DNA of 64,000 nt from Lacisediminihabitans sp040549525 (GCF_040549525.1 NZ_JBEPTM010000002.1:124001-188000), one strand, 5' to 3'; numbered from the stretch's first letter, positions 8,683-18,435 are shown. The notes: a model not told the origin generated them from the sequence alone. Translations and numbers: made by a program.

Positions 8683-9435
8683 GTGAGAGCCAAGTCGATC
8701 CTCGGTGCGAGCACCGGTGCCCTGCTCGTGGTGCTGCTCGCCGGCTGCGCGGGCTCGTCGACGAACGCCGGTCCGACCACACGGCCATCGGCGTCCCCGA
8801 GTCCCTCGGCCAGCGCGAGCACTCCGGCAGCGCCGAAGGACGTGCTGTTCACCATTTCGGCGAATGTGCGGGATAAGACCGGCAACACCATCGCGATCGA
8901 ACTCGTCGCCCACAATCCGCTGCCCTACAGCGACAGCGGCGCCAAGTCCCTTGTCAACGAATTCGTGAGCGCCTGCGGCACGGGGGTCGGCGCCACCCCG
9001 GTCACCGCCGACACGCTGGCTGCCAACGGCAGCATCCTGCTGCAGATGGACCTCGCCTCGAGCACCAACGGCAAGCAGTTCGTCTACCCGATCGACGTCA
9101 CGCTCGGCAACGTCTACTTCGGCCAGTCGGTGGTCGGCAAGGGCATCGCCCCGACGGACACCGCGCATCCCTGCTCGAGCGGCTTCATCTGGACCACCTC
9201 CGGCAGTGGCCGCGCCATCGCCGACTTCGAGAGCGGCAACCCGGGCCCGGACCTCACCAGCTGGAAGTACGCACTGTACGGCTTCAGCGTGCCGGCGGAT
9301 TCGCAGTCCACCATCGAGGCGTGCAAGGTGACCCTGACGGATGCCGCGAAATCGACGGTCGCCGACGTGGCCGGCTGGGACCCGAGCCAGGCCGCAACGG
9401 GCTACGCCTGCACCATCGGTTACGTCGGCGAGTAG
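8683..9435 (+). CDS. Secreted lipoprotein of unknown function
   Basis: A 250-residue protein with a typical lipoprotein signal peptide. A positively charged start is followed by a hydrophobic core and the lipobox LLAGC, predicting lipidation at Cys22. A Ser/Thr/Pro/Ala-rich linker (about residues 23-50) joins this to a soluble domain of about 200 residues with four further cysteines (in SACGTG, HPCSSG, IEACKV and YACTIG) that could form disulfides outside the cell. I do not recognise the domain. The GTG start has AGGAG 7-8 nt upstream. It follows galK by 27 bp and could be cotranscribed with it. Its stop overlaps the convergent PNPOx-family gene by 16 bp. Confidence 0.75.
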   Translation: MRAKSILGASTGALLVVLLAGCAGSSTNAGPTTRPSASPSPSASASTPAAPKDVLFTISANVRDKTGNTIAIELVAHNPLPYSDSGAKSLVNEFVSACGTGVGATPVTADTLAANGSILLQMDLASSTNGKQFVYPIDVTLGNVYFGQSVVGKGIAPTDTAHPCSSGFIWTTSGSGRAIADFESGNPGPDLTSWKYALYGFSVPADSQSTIEACKVTLTDAAKSTVADVAGWDPSQAATGYACTIGYVGE

Positions 9436-10097
9436 CCGCAGGCGCGCTCACTGTCGAGCAGTGCGCGCACGGATTCCGGCTGAGGGATGCCCGCGGCGAG
9501 GTCCGGCGAGGCGATGGCCGTCTCGTACCCGGTGCGGAGCGGCAGGATGCCAGCCCAGGCCGCGCCCGCGACATCCGCGGGACCGTCCTCTGGCCAGCCG
9601 TCGGACACCTTGAGCGTCCACTCGTCGATGGTCAGGCGCAGCACTAGGGTCGCCGCGAGCTCCTTCGCCGAGTGCGGACGCAGTTCGGCCACCCGTCCCG
9701 GGATGAGCCCCTCGGTGACGAGGTCGAGGGCGGCAGCCTTGCCCGCCGCGGTGTCGGCCACCGGGGCGCAGCGGCCGAATATCACGGCGCTGCGATAGTT
9801 CATCGAAGACTCGAAGGCGGAACGCGCCACCACGAGAGCGTCGAGAGCGGTCACCGAGAGCGCGACAGGGATGCCCGTCGCCAGCAGTCGCAACCAGTGT
9901 GAGCCGGAGGATCCGTGCAGCAGGATGTGCGGACCATCCGCCACGATCGCGATCGGGAGCACGCGCGGCCGGCCGTCTTCCACGAAGGCGAAGTGCCCGA
10001 CCCGCGCGTCTCGCACGAGGGCGCCGAGCGCCTCGAGATCTGGTGCGACGAACTTCTCGGGCATTCGACTCGGTCGACTGCGCGCGGTGTCGCTCAC
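9420..10097 (-). CDS. Pyridoxamine 5'-phosphate oxidase-fold (FMN-binding split barrel) protein
   Basis: A 225-residue protein with the flavin-binding split beta-barrel of the NimA/PNPOx-like family. The recognisable stretch runs from residue 15 to 120, with VGHFAFVEDGRPRVLPI, HGSSGSHWLRLL and SSMNYRSAVIFGRC. It is clearly distinct from the true PdxH encoded at 15178. Members bind FMN or heme and reduce small molecules, but the substrate is usually unknown. Translation starts with a GTG overlapping the folD stop (GTGA), so it is translationally coupled to folD. Its C-terminus overlaps the convergent lipoprotein gene by 16 bp. Confidence 0.8.
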   Translation of the reverse strand: MSDTARSRPSRMPEKFVAPDLEALGALVRDARVGHFAFVEDGRPRVLPIAIVADGPHILLHGSSGSHWLRLLATGIPVALSVTALDALVVARSAFESSMNYRSAVIFGRCAPVADTAAGKAAALDLVTEGLIPGRVAELRPHSAKELAATLVLRLTIDEWTLKVSDGWPEDGPADVAGAAWAGILPLRTGYETAIASPDLAAGIPQPESVRALLDSERACGYSPT

Positions 10098-10969
10098 AGC
10101 CGTTCGGCCGCCGCGACGACGTTGTACATCAGCATGGCGCGCGTCATCGGGCCGACCCCGCCGGGCACCGGCGAGAGGAATGCGGCCACCTCGGCGACCG
10201 CCGGATCGATGTCGCCGATGAGCTTCGCCTTGCCGGTATCCGGGTTCATCACGCGCGTGATTCCCACATCGAGCACCGCGGCCCCCGGCTTCACCCAGTC
10301 GGCCTTCACGAGGCCGGGCACACCGACAGCCGCGATCACGATATCCGCTCGACGCACTTCGGCCGCGAGGTCGACGGTGCGGGAGTGAGTGAGCGTGACC
10401 GTCGCATCCACCCCCTTGTTCGTCAGCAGCAGGCCGAGCGGGCGGCCGACGGTGAGGCCGCGACCGATCACGACCACGTGCCTTCCTGCTATCGGCACGT
10501 CATAGCGCCTCAGCATCTCCACGAGACCGGCCGGGGTGCAGGGCAGCGGCGAATCCAGGTCGCCACCGACGCCGAGCACGAGCCGTCCCAGATTCGTGGG
10601 ATGGAGCCCATCGGCATCCTTCGCCGGGTCCATCAACTCGAGCATGGCGTTCTCGTCGATGCCGGCGGGCAGCGGCAGCTGGATGATGTAGCCGGTGACC
10701 GCAGGATTCTCGTTGAGGCCGCGGATGGCCGCCCGCACCTCGTCCTCTGTCGCCTCGGCCGGAAGGTCCACCCGGATCGACTCGATGCCGAGCTCGAGGC
10801 TGTCGCGATGCTTTCCGGCCACGTACGACAGCGATCCGGGATCGCTTCCGACCAGCAGGGTGCCGAGACCCGGGTGGATGCCGCGGGCCTTGAGCGCCGC
10901 AATGCGGCCGACGAGCTCGTTCTTGACTGCCGTCGCGGTGGCGACGCCGTCCATGCGTACCGCGGTCAT
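10094..10969 (-). CDS. folD: Bifunctional methylene-tetrahydrofolate dehydrogenase/cyclohydrolase
   Basis: A 291-residue cytosolic enzyme converting 5,10-methylene-THF to 10-formyl-THF with NADP. The catalytic lysine lies in SYVAGKHRDS. The folate-binding motif QLPLPAGID, the PLPCTPAGL loop, the nucleotide-binding GRGLTVGRPLGLLL and the C-terminal PVPGGVGPMTRAML are all present. The ATG has AAGGAG about 4 nt upstream. It lies downstream of glyA on the same strand, separated by about 150 bp that contains a nested palindrome. SHMT (glyA) makes the methylene-THF that FolD oxidises, and PurN and PurU in this window use or remove the formyl-THF produced. Confidence 0.95.
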   Translation of the reverse strand: MTAVRMDGVATATAVKNELVGRIAALKARGIHPGLGTLLVGSDPGSLSYVAGKHRDSLELGIESIRVDLPAEATEDEVRAAIRGLNENPAVTGYIIQLPLPAGIDENAMLELMDPAKDADGLHPTNLGRLVLGVGGDLDSPLPCTPAGLVEMLRRYDVPIAGRHVVVIGRGLTVGRPLGLLLTNKGVDATVTLTHSRTVDLAAEVRRADIVIAAVGVPGLVKADWVKPGAAVLDVGITRVMNPDTGKAKLIGDIDPAVAEVAAFLSPVPGGVGPMTRAMLMYNVVAAAERL

Positions 10970-11001
10970 GACTTCTCCTTCACGTTGGTTGCGATGCCCC
11001 C

Positions 11002-11086
11002 GGTCTCGACACGGGCGCTCCTTCGTCGCGTCCTACTCGACCAGCACCTGCCGGTCGAGTAGGCCGCCCGCGGCCGTGTCGAGACC
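11002..11086. repeat. Nested double inverted repeat after glyA
   Basis: Two perfect palindromes are nested. The outer arms are GGTCTCGACACGG (11002-11014) and its complement (11074-11086). The inner arms are CCTACTCGACC (11032-11042) and its complement (11053-11063). It lies just past the glyA stop and before folD, so it can act as a factor-independent terminator or RNA-end structure, but there is no U-tract. The TCGACACGG/CTACTCGACC words look like a dispersed intergenic repeat; a weak relative of the inner arm occurs near 41217 (GGTCGAGTGGCGAG). Confidence 0.7.
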
Positions 11087-11120
11087 CGCCGCCGTAGATC
11101 TCGACGCGGGCACCAGCCGA

Positions 11121-12425
<1,305 letters not shown>

Positions 12426-12626
12426 CTGGATGACTCCTCTTGGCACGACCGGATTGATGAAAAGGTTATCCGGTTCGGCCCAGGCGAACGGCCGAAACGT
12501 GGAGGCACGTCACTCCCTGATGGATGCCCATCCGAACGCCAGTTGTGACGACTTCGATTGTACCCGGCAGTGGGACGGTGCGCACCTGGGAAGCTTCTCC
12601 AGAGGATGCCCCGTCGACGGGTTCCC

Positions 12627-12662
12627 TCGCCCCCGCCCTCGCCCTCGCCCCCGCCCTCGCCC
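12627..12662. repeat. 18-bp C-rich tandem repeat (2 copies)
   Basis: Two perfect copies of TCGCCCCCGCCCTCGCCC (12627-12644 and 12645-12662) lie in the 337-bp gene-free region between glyA and the MFS gene (12426-12762). They are followed directly by a stem-loop. Apart from these two elements I see no gene in this gap; the open frames across it are Arg-Gly or Pro-Ser low-complexity. Confidence 0.7.
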
Positions 12663-12665
12663 CTC

Positions 12666-12721
12666 GAGTTGCACTCTTTTGCGGGTTACCGGCCGAGGAC
12701 ACCAGCACAAGAGTGCAACTC
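12666..12721. repeat. Stem-loop with 13-bp perfect arms after the MFS gene
   Basis: Arms GAGTTGCACTCTT (12666-12678) and AAGAGTGCAACTC (12709-12721) are perfectly complementary around a 30-nt loop. It lies about 40 bp beyond the 3' end of the minus-strand MFS gene, so termination or mRNA 3'-end protection is likely. Confidence 0.65.
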
Positions 12722-12762
12722 ACGCCGGAGCCACCCGAGAGACCGGGGCCTCCGGAGGGACG

Positions 12763-14016
12763 TCAGTGGTCGAGCACGCGGCGCGGAGGGCGTTGCCGCA
12801 GCACCAGTTGCGAGACGATCACGAGGGCGATCGACAGCACGAGGATGCCGGCGTAGACGAAGGGCAGCGATCCAAGACCGAGGGTGCCGAGCAGCAGCGA
12901 GCCGAGGAGAGCGCCGCCGCCGATCCCCACGTTGAAGGCAGTGGTGTAGAACGCACTCGCCGTGTCCCGGATGCGCGCGGGGGCCGCGTGCAGCATCCGC
13001 GTCTGAAGCAGGGGCGGAACGACCCCGATCGCGAGGCCCCAGAGGAAGAACGCGGGGAGGGATGCGGCAAGCACCCTCGGTTCGAGACCGAGCACGAGCA
13101 CCGAAGCCAGCAACACGACGAGGGCGATGACGAGTCCGAGGTTGGGCCGGCGCCCGAGCACGAAGGCGACGAGTACGAGCGAGAGCACCCCGGCGATTCC
13201 GTAGGCGAAGAGTGCGGGGCTCACCGCGGAAGCATCCAGGCCCACGGCACGCGTGAGATAGGGCGCGATGAAGGTGTAGAAGCAGTATTGGCCGATCATG
13301 ATGATGGCGGCGATCACGCAGACGAAGACGACAGCCATGATCGAGTGGTCGCGCCGCGGAACCGTCGAGGCGCCGAATCTCCCGTCGAGCACGGTGATGC
13401 CGCCGGTCGCCGTTCCGACCACTGCGGCGCCCGCGAGATGGTCGACCCGGGGCAGGAACCGGTACACGAATCCGGCACCGACGATGAGGAGGGCGCCGAG
13501 CACGAAGAAGCTCGCCCGCCAGCCGATGGCCTGGCCGAGGGCTGTGCCGATCGGCACCCCCAGCACGAAGGCGAGCGAGCCGCCGCCGAGGGTGATGGAG
13601 ACGGCGCGTCCGACCTGATGCTTCGGCACCAGGTAGGCGGAATAGGCCCCCACAACCGACCAGAACACACCGTGGGCCAGCCCGCCGAGCACCCGGGAGG
13701 CGACGAGCACGGCGTAGTTGGGGGCGAGGGCCGTCGCCACGGTGCTCACCGCGAGCACCAGCAACACCGACACCACGAGCGCGTGGCGAGGAACCCGGCG
13801 GAGGAGGCCGGTGAGTGGCGCGCTCGACAACACGACGGTGAAGGCGAACACCGACACCGTGGCACCGATGAGGGATTCGCTGACGCGCAGATCCGCGCTC
13901 ATCTCCGGCAGGAGTCCGGTGGGCAGCATCTCGGTGGTGACGCTGAGGAAGATCGCGACCGCGACGGTCACGAGGGCGAAGTAGGGAAAGGGGGCTGTCG
14001 TTCGTGGCGCGGTCAT
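12763..14016 (-). CDS. MFS transporter, DHA1-type drug/sugar exporter
   Basis: A 417-residue major facilitator with 12 predicted transmembrane helices. The N-terminal half shows PTGLLPEMSADLRVSES and the loop after TM2 shows TGLLRRVPRHALVV, typical of the DHA1/arabinose-efflux group (AraJ, Cmr, YdhP-like). The family exports drugs or sugars with proton antiport. I chose the ATG at 14016. An in-frame ATG at 14088 has GGAGGGG immediately before it, but the spacing is too short and it adds only a polar extension. The gene is divergent from purU. No neighbouring regulator hints at the substrate. Confidence 0.85.
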   Translation of the reverse strand: MTAPRTTAPFPYFALVTVAVAIFLSVTTEMLPTGLLPEMSADLRVSESLIGATVSVFAFTVVLSSAPLTGLLRRVPRHALVVSVLLVLAVSTVATALAPNYAVLVASRVLGGLAHGVFWSVVGAYSAYLVPKHQVGRAVSITLGGGSLAFVLGVPIGTALGQAIGWRASFFVLGALLIVGAGFVYRFLPRVDHLAGAAVVGTATGGITVLDGRFGASTVPRRDHSIMAVVFVCVIAAIIMIGQYCFYTFIAPYLTRAVGLDASAVSPALFAYGIAGVLSLVLVAFVLGRRPNLGLVIALVVLLASVLVLGLEPRVLAASLPAFFLWGLAIGVVPPLLQTRMLHAAPARIRDTASAFYTTAFNVGIGGGALLGSLLLGTLGLGSLPFVYAGILVLSIALVIVSQLVLRQRPPRRVLDH

Positions 14017-14137
14017 GAGACCGGTAGTCCGTTCGAGGAAGAGGTGGAACGTCTCGCCGTCCGCGGGAGGCCGCGGCTCATGCGGCATCCCCTCCAGAGT
14101 ACGGCCATCTCTTCGCCGTGGGGCGCAATGGAGGCAA

Positions 14138-14143
14138 TAACCT
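14138..14143 (+). promoter_or_regulatory. -10 box for leaderless purU mRNA
   Basis: TAACCT ends 6 nt before the purU ATG. With the usual 6-7 nt distance from -10 box to transcription start, the mRNA would begin at or next to the start codon. No Shine-Dalgarno is present and no clear -35 box is seen. Confidence 0.45.
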
Positions 14144-14149
14144 AAGCAG

Positions 14150-15010
14150 ATGACCTCTGCGCTGTCGACCCACTGGGTGCTGACCCTCGTCTGCTCCGAC
14201 CGGCCGGGCATCGTGCACGCGATCAGCGGCGCCATCGTCACCGCCGGTGGCAACATCACCGAGTCGCAGCAGTTCTCTAGCGCCGACACCGGCACCTTCT
14301 TCATGAGGCTGCAGGTGGAATCCGCGGTGACCCGTGAGGCATTCGAGGCGGCGATCGTGCCGGTCACCGCCCACTACGACGCGACCTGGAGCCTGGATGT
14401 CGTCGGCCGGCCCCTGCGCACGCTAGTGCTCGTCTCCAAGGCCGCCCACTGCCTCAACGATCTGCTCTTCCGCGAGCGCGCCGGTCAGCTTCCGGTTGAA
14501 CTGCCCCTCGTTCTCAGCAATCACCCGGATCTCGGCGGCCTCGCCGAGTTCTACGGTGTTCCGTTCGAGTCGCACCCCGTGGCATCCGATGGCCAAAAGC
14601 TCGCGTTCGAGGATCGTGTTCTCGATGCGGTGGAGCAGTTCGATATCGAGCTGGTGGTGCTCGCGCGCTACATGCAGATCCTGTCTCCGGCCCTCTGCGA
14701 GCGTCTGTCGGGGCGCATCATCAACATCCACCACTCCTTCCTTCCGGGCTTCAAGGGCGCGAATCCCTATCGCCAGGCCCATGCCCGGGGCGTGAAACTC
14801 ATCGGGGCGACCGCGCACTTCGTGACCAGCGACCTCGACGAGGGTCCGATCATCGAGCAGAACGTGGTGCGCGTCGACCACTCCCGCACGCCAGCAGAGC
14901 TCGTGGCCATCGGCCAGGACGAGGAATCCCGCACACTCACCCAGGCGGTGAAGTGGTTCGCCGAGAATCGCGTGCTGCGGGATGGCGCCCGCACGATCAT
15001 CTTCAAGTAG
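14150..15010 (+). CDS. purU: Formyltetrahydrofolate deformylase
   Basis: A 286-residue enzyme that hydrolyses 10-formyl-THF to formate and THF, balancing the folate pools fed by FolD. Residues 8-80 form an ACT domain (VLTLVCSDRPGIVHAISG) that senses glycine or methionine in characterised members. Residues 88-286 form the formyltransferase-like catalytic domain with the Asn/His motif INIHHSFLPGFKGANPY and the aspartate in TSDLDEGPIIEQ. The start is probably leaderless. It is divergent from the MFS gene and lies in the same neighbourhood as folD and glyA. Confidence 0.94.
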   Translation: MTSALSTHWVLTLVCSDRPGIVHAISGAIVTAGGNITESQQFSSADTGTFFMRLQVESAVTREAFEAAIVPVTAHYDATWSLDVVGRPLRTLVLVSKAAHCLNDLLFRERAGQLPVELPLVLSNHPDLGGLAEFYGVPFESHPVASDGQKLAFEDRVLDAVEQFDIELVVLARYMQILSPALCERLSGRIINIHHSFLPGFKGANPYRQAHARGVKLIGATAHFVTSDLDEGPIIEQNVVRVDHSRTPAELVAIGQDEESRTLTQAVKWFAENRVLRDGARTIIFK

Positions 15011-15042
15011 GCGCCCGCTCCTCACCGCCCCGCGATTGGCAT

Positions 15043-15126
15043 AACTCCTGCACTTCGCCGAAGCGCGTCGGTTGCCGCCCGAGAACGGGGGGCCGGAGCC
15101 GCCCCGCCGCTCAGATTGCAGGAGTT
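15043..15126. repeat. Long inverted repeat after purU (AACTCCTGCA arms)
   Basis: Perfect arms AACTCCTGCA (15043-15052) and TGCAGGAGTT (15117-15126) flank a 64-nt GC-rich centre, which itself can fold (GGCCGGAGCC near 15091). It lies 30 bp beyond the purU stop and before the leaderless pdxH promoter. It is a probable terminator or 3'-end element. Confidence 0.55.
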
Positions 15127-15165
15127 GCGCACAACGGAGACCGGAGGGATGCCAGCCGGGGTGCC

Positions 15166-15171
15166 TAGGAT
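15166..15171 (+). promoter_or_regulatory. -10 box for leaderless pdxH mRNA
   Basis: TAGGAT ends 6 nt before the pdxH ATG and there is no ribosome-binding site, so the transcript is predicted to be leaderless. Confidence 0.45.
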
Positions 15172-15177
15172 CTGCAC

Positions 15178-15816
15178 ATGAGCTCACTCGAACGACACAC
15201 CGACTACGGATCGACCGGCCTCACGGAGTCTGACGTGCTTCGGGACCCGATGGCACAGTTCGCGGACTGGCTCTCCGCCGCTGAGGACGCGGAGATCTTC
15301 GAGCCCAACGCCATGGTGGTGAGCACCGTGGATTCCGACGGCACGCCGAGCAGCCGCACCGTGCTGCTCAAGGGCCTCGACGGCGAGGCCTTCGAGTTCG
15401 TCACGAACTACCGGTCGCACAAGGGGCACGCGCTGTCCGCGCATCCGGCAGTTTCGCTGCTCTTCCCCTGGTACCAGCTCACCCGCCAGGTGATCGTGCG
15501 GGGCGTCGCCCACCGCACGGATGCCGCCACCTCCGACGCGTACTTCGCCGCCCGCCCGCACGGCTCCCGACTGGCCGCGCTCGCGAGCGAGCAGTCGGAG
15601 CCGGTCGCCTCACGCCGGGTTCTCGAAGATCGGATGCGCGAGCTCGAGTCACGCTACCCGGAGGGGTCGATCGTGCCACGCCCCGAGCACTGGGGCGGAT
15701 TCCGCGTGATGCCGAGCACAATCGAGTTCTGGCAGGGACGCACCTCGCGCCTGCACGACCGGCTGGTCTTCACCGCCGTCGAGGGCGGGTGGACGCTGGA
15801 GCGACTGCAGCCCTAG
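15178..15816 (+). CDS. pdxH: Pyridoxamine/pyridoxine 5'-phosphate oxidase
   Basis: A 212-residue FMN enzyme oxidising PNP or PMP to PLP, the cofactor used by GlyA in this window. The whole family pattern is present: DPMAQFADWL, GTPSSRTVLLKGLD, the FMN-phosphate region YRSHKGHALSAHP, and the C-terminal dimer/PLP-binding signature IEFWQGRTSRLHDRL followed by WTLERLQP. The length is standard. Its stop codon overlaps that of the convergent PfkB gene in the sequence CTAG, so the two genes end on the same four bases. Confidence 0.95.
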   Translation: MSSLERHTDYGSTGLTESDVLRDPMAQFADWLSAAEDAEIFEPNAMVVSTVDSDGTPSSRTVLLKGLDGEAFEFVTNYRSHKGHALSAHPAVSLLFPWYQLTRQVIVRGVAHRTDAATSDAYFAARPHGSRLAALASEQSEPVASRRVLEDRMRELESRYPEGSIVPRPEHWGGFRVMPSTIEFWQGRTSRLHDRLVFTAVEGGWTLERLQP

Positions 15817-16727
15817 CCCGCGCCATCGAGCAGCCGCTGCACCTCTGCCGCGGTCGGAGCGGTAGCGGGGCCGCGCCGGGTGACCGCGATGGCGGCACAG
15901 GCGTTCGCTCTGCGCGCCGCAGCCCGCGGTGTCTCCCCCGAGGCGAGTCCGGCGAGAAATGCCCCCGTATGGGCATCGCCCGCACCGCTGGTGTCGACGG
16001 CCTCGACGGCGAAGCCCGCAACGAATCGAGCCTCGTCCTGCACGACGAGACACCCCTGCGGCCCGAGCCGGATGACGACCGCGCGCCAGGTCTCGCGCAG
16101 GGCCGTCGCGGCGGCAACGGCATCCGCCGCACCGGTCAGCGACAGGGCCTCCCGCAGGTTGCAGCTGAGCCAATCGACGCGCCCGGCGACGGTGGCGAGC
16201 GCCTCCGCGGGGATCGCGGTCGCGAGCGGCCCCGGATCCAACAGAACCGTGTGCCCGGAGCCGATCCCCGCGATCCACGGGGCAAGCACGCGGGCGTTCG
16301 TGTCTTCGAGCAGGCCGTAGCCCGAGACGTGCACGAGGTCACCGGCACCGAGGCTGATGCTCGCCAGCTCGCGGGCGGTGAGCCTCGCCTCTGCTCCGAA
16401 CACCGTGACGAAGGTGCGCTCGCCCTCGTCGTCGACCAGGGCGATATCGAAACCCGTGTCGGCGTCCGGCGAGGGATCGAGCAGCACCGAAATTCCCTCG
16501 CCGCTGAGGGCCGATCGCACCAGGTCTCCATGAGGTCCCACCCCGTGAGCGCCGCCGTAGACACCCTCGAGGCCCTGCCGAGCGGCCGCCACCAGCGTGT
16601 TGAAGGCTCCTCCCGGTGTGCTGCCGGTGTCACGGGCGAGCACATCGCCGCCTCGTTCGGGAAGCGCCGGGATGCGCAGGGTGACGTCCACGATCACGTT
16701 GCCGACGCTCACCAGCCGCATCGTCAT
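15813..16727 (-). CDS. PfkB-family carbohydrate/nucleoside kinase (YegV-like), last gene of yeg-like operon
   Basis: A 304-residue ribokinase-fold kinase. The first PfkB motif lies in PGGAFNTLVAAARQG and the second is DTSGAGDAHTGAF, which contains the catalytic aspartate and anion hole. ATP is the likely donor. The acceptor cannot be read from sequence: ribose, a nucleoside or another pentose derivative is plausible. It overlaps the upstream ADP-ribosylglycohydrolase-family gene by ATGA. In E. coli the uncharacterised YegV kinase also sits next to an ADP-ribosylglycohydrolase homologue (YegU). Here it probably phosphorylates the sugar or nucleoside released by that enzyme (inference). Confidence 0.87.
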   Translation of the reverse strand: MTMRLVSVGNVIVDVTLRIPALPERGGDVLARDTGSTPGGAFNTLVAAARQGLEGVYGGAHGVGPHGDLVRSALSGEGISVLLDPSPDADTGFDIALVDDEGERTFVTVFGAEARLTARELASISLGAGDLVHVSGYGLLEDTNARVLAPWIAGIGSGHTVLLDPGPLATAIPAEALATVAGRVDWLSCNLREALSLTGAADAVAAATALRETWRAVVIRLGPQGCLVVQDEARFVAGFAVEAVDTSGAGDAHTGAFLAGLASGETPRAAARRANACAAIAVTRRGPATAPTAAEVQRLLDGAG

Positions 16728-17713
16728 CGCAGCGCCAACAGGCCATCGGCGACCGACTCGAGGTCGAGTGCGTTCACCACCCGCACCATCTCGCGCGCTT
16801 CAGCGGGGAAGGCCGCGGTGCCGGAGATCGCTCCCCCGATCGCTCCGGCCATCGCGGCGACGGTATCGCTGTCACCGCCGAGCGAGGCCGCGGCGCAGAC
16901 GGCCCGCCAGGGCTCGTACGGGAAGGTGGCGAGGATCCCGAATGCGACCGGCACGGACTCCTGCGTGGCGAGACTCGTGCCGATGACCTCGTAGAGGCGG
17001 ATGAGGCTGGCATCGGGATCGGCGGGATCGGCCAGGTCGATCGCGAGACGGATGCGCGCCGAGACATCCGCCGCAGCGACCCAGTACCCCCGGCTCGCAC
17101 CCAGCCGGGCCGCCTCGATCGCCGCGCCGAAGGCTTCGTCCAGGTCGGCGCCGTCGACGCCGGCGCTGATCGCGGCGGCGACCGCGCTCGCTCCGGCTAT
17201 GGCGACGCCCGTGTTGTGCGAGACGAGGCTGGTCGCCGCGACGAGGTCGACCAGCGTGTCAATAGGCTGCCATCTGCGGAGGATGCCCACCGGCGTGACC
17301 CGCATGGCGGCACCGTTCGTCGTTCCGAACCGCCCGGCGGTGGCGAGCGACTCCCCGTCGAGGACTGCGCGAACAGCGCGCGTCGTCGACGGTCCGAGAA
17401 GGTCGAGCGAACCACGCTCGCGCATCTCGTCTTCCCACCTCACCAGAGCGGCCGCGAAGATCCCCGGATCCACCGTGCCGCCTCCCGCGATGAGAAGCCC
17501 GGCGAGCAGGAGCGCCTGCTCGGTGTCATCGGTGATGTGGCCGGCGGGGAGACCACCGGCGAGCGGATGCCCGGGATCGGCGGCCCGAAAGCCGTCGATG
17601 ATGCCGTAGCGGCCGGCGATCTCCGCGCGTGACATCTGCTGGGTCGGCATGCCGAGGGCATCGCCGATCGCCAGTCCGTACAGGGCTGCGATGGCGTGGT
17701 CGCGGGCGGTCAC
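16724..17713 (-). CDS. ADP-ribosylglycohydrolase-family N-glycosidase (YegU-like)
   Basis: A 329-residue all-helical dimetal hydrolase of the ARH/DraG family. Metal-binding motifs are the N-terminal GLAIGDALGMP, HITDDTEQALLLAGLL, and the C-terminal GGDSDTVAAMAGAIGGA. Family members cleave N-glycosidic or O-glycosidic bonds of ADP-ribose conjugates, but many bacterial homologues lie in catabolic operons and may hydrolyse nucleosides. I chose the GTG at 17713, which overlaps the GntR stop (GTGA); the longer frame to 17923 lies inside the GntR gene. It ends overlapping the PfkB start. The operon context argues for a metabolic nucleoside-type substrate over protein de-ADP-ribosylation (inference). 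Confidence 0.86.
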   Translation of the reverse strand: MTARDHAIAALYGLAIGDALGMPTQQMSRAEIAGRYGIIDGFRAADPGHPLAGGLPAGHITDDTEQALLLAGLLIAGGGTVDPGIFAAALVRWEDEMRERGSLDLLGPSTTRAVRAVLDGESLATAGRFGTTNGAAMRVTPVGILRRWQPIDTLVDLVAATSLVSHNTGVAIAGASAVAAAISAGVDGADLDEAFGAAIEAARLGASRGYWVAAADVSARIRLAIDLADPADPDASLIRLYEVIGTSLATQESVPVAFGILATFPYEPWRAVCAAASLGGDSDTVAAMAGAIGGAISGTAAFPAEAREMVRVVNALDLESVADGLLALR

Positions 17714-18435
17714 TCGTGGGCCGAGAACTGGAAGTGGAGGCTGAAGTGAGCGGGATCGAGCAGGCTCTCCACGTGCTCCACGAGCTCGCCGACCGCGTTG
17801 CGTGTCACGCACCGTGACCAGAGGAACGCCGCCCCGGGTGCGCGATCCAGCAGTACGGCCTCCGTCGAGTCGAGCATCCGCACCTCCACCCACTGCTCGC
17901 CGGTTGACGCGACGAGGTCGCACTCGAGCAGCATTCGGGTGAGCGATCCCGCGGCCTTGCCACCCGCGACCGCTTCGGCCACCCGCGATGTCGCCCGCAC
18001 CCGCGACCGCTCGTAGGAGATCACCGGGCCGTTCACGATGGAACGCAGGCGATCGATCGCGATGAAACTGTCGCTCGGCTCCCCGAGCGACGACGCGAGC
18101 GCGGCATCCTGCACCGGCTGCGCGCTGACGACCCGCACCGTCGTTTCGAGCCCCTGCTCCTGCAGGGCCCGCGCCCAGCCGAGCCTCACGTTGAGCGGTC
18201 GGCCATCGTAGGTGACGAAGGACCCCTTGCCAGAGCGGGTGCTGATGAGCCCGGCCCGGCCGAGCTCCGTGAGGGCCGCGCGCACGGTATTGCGGCTCAC
18301 CGAGAACCTCTCGGCGAGGGTGGTCTCCCCGGGCAGCTGCAGCCCGTAGGGCACCTCCCCCGTGCGGATCTCCCCGGTGAGAATGCGGGCGATCTCCTCA
18401 TGTTTGAGACCGGAGACCCGCGCGCCGCCGACCAT
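17710..18435 (-). CDS. GntR/HutC-family regulator (YegW-like)
   Basis: A 241-residue regulator. The N-terminal winged helix (about residues 10-75) shows LPGETTLAERFSVSRNTVRA and GLISTRSGKGSFV. Residues 95-235 form a UTRA ligand-binding domain like HutC and FarR. It is encoded inside the operon, overlapping the hydrolase stop by one base (TGATG) and the ADP-ribosylglycohydrolase start by four. It therefore most likely autoregulates the operon, with a pathway sugar or nucleoside as inducer. The tandem ACCTGTTCAG repeat upstream of the permease is the only operator candidate I see. E. coli YegW is of the same GntR subfamily and sits beside yegTUV. Confidence 0.87.
   Translation of the reverse strand: MVGGARVSGLKHEEIARILTGEIRTGEVPYGLQLPGETTLAERFSVSRNTVRAALTELGRAGLISTRSGKGSFVTYDGRPLNVRLGWARALQEQGLETTVRVVSAQPVQDAALASSLGEPSDSFIAIDRLRSIVNGPVISYERSRVRATSRVAEAVAGGKAAGSLTRMLLECDLVASTGEQWVEVRMLDSTEAVLLDRAPGAAFLWSRCVTRNAVGELVEHVESLLDPAHFSLHFQFSAHE

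Noticed and set aside
7261..9168. A 635-codon minus-strand frame across galK
   Set aside because: galK and the lipoprotein on the plus strand explain the region; the frame has no family resemblance.
12426..12762. Small coding genes in the repeat-rich gap
   Set aside because: All open frames there are Arg-Gly, Pro-Ser or similar low-complexity products of the C-rich repeat and lack ribosome-binding sites.
16724..17713. DarTG-like ADP-ribosylation toxin-antitoxin
   Set aside because: The enzyme is of the ARH/DraG helical family and not a macrodomain, no DarT-like transferase is adjacent, and it sits in a catabolic-type operon.
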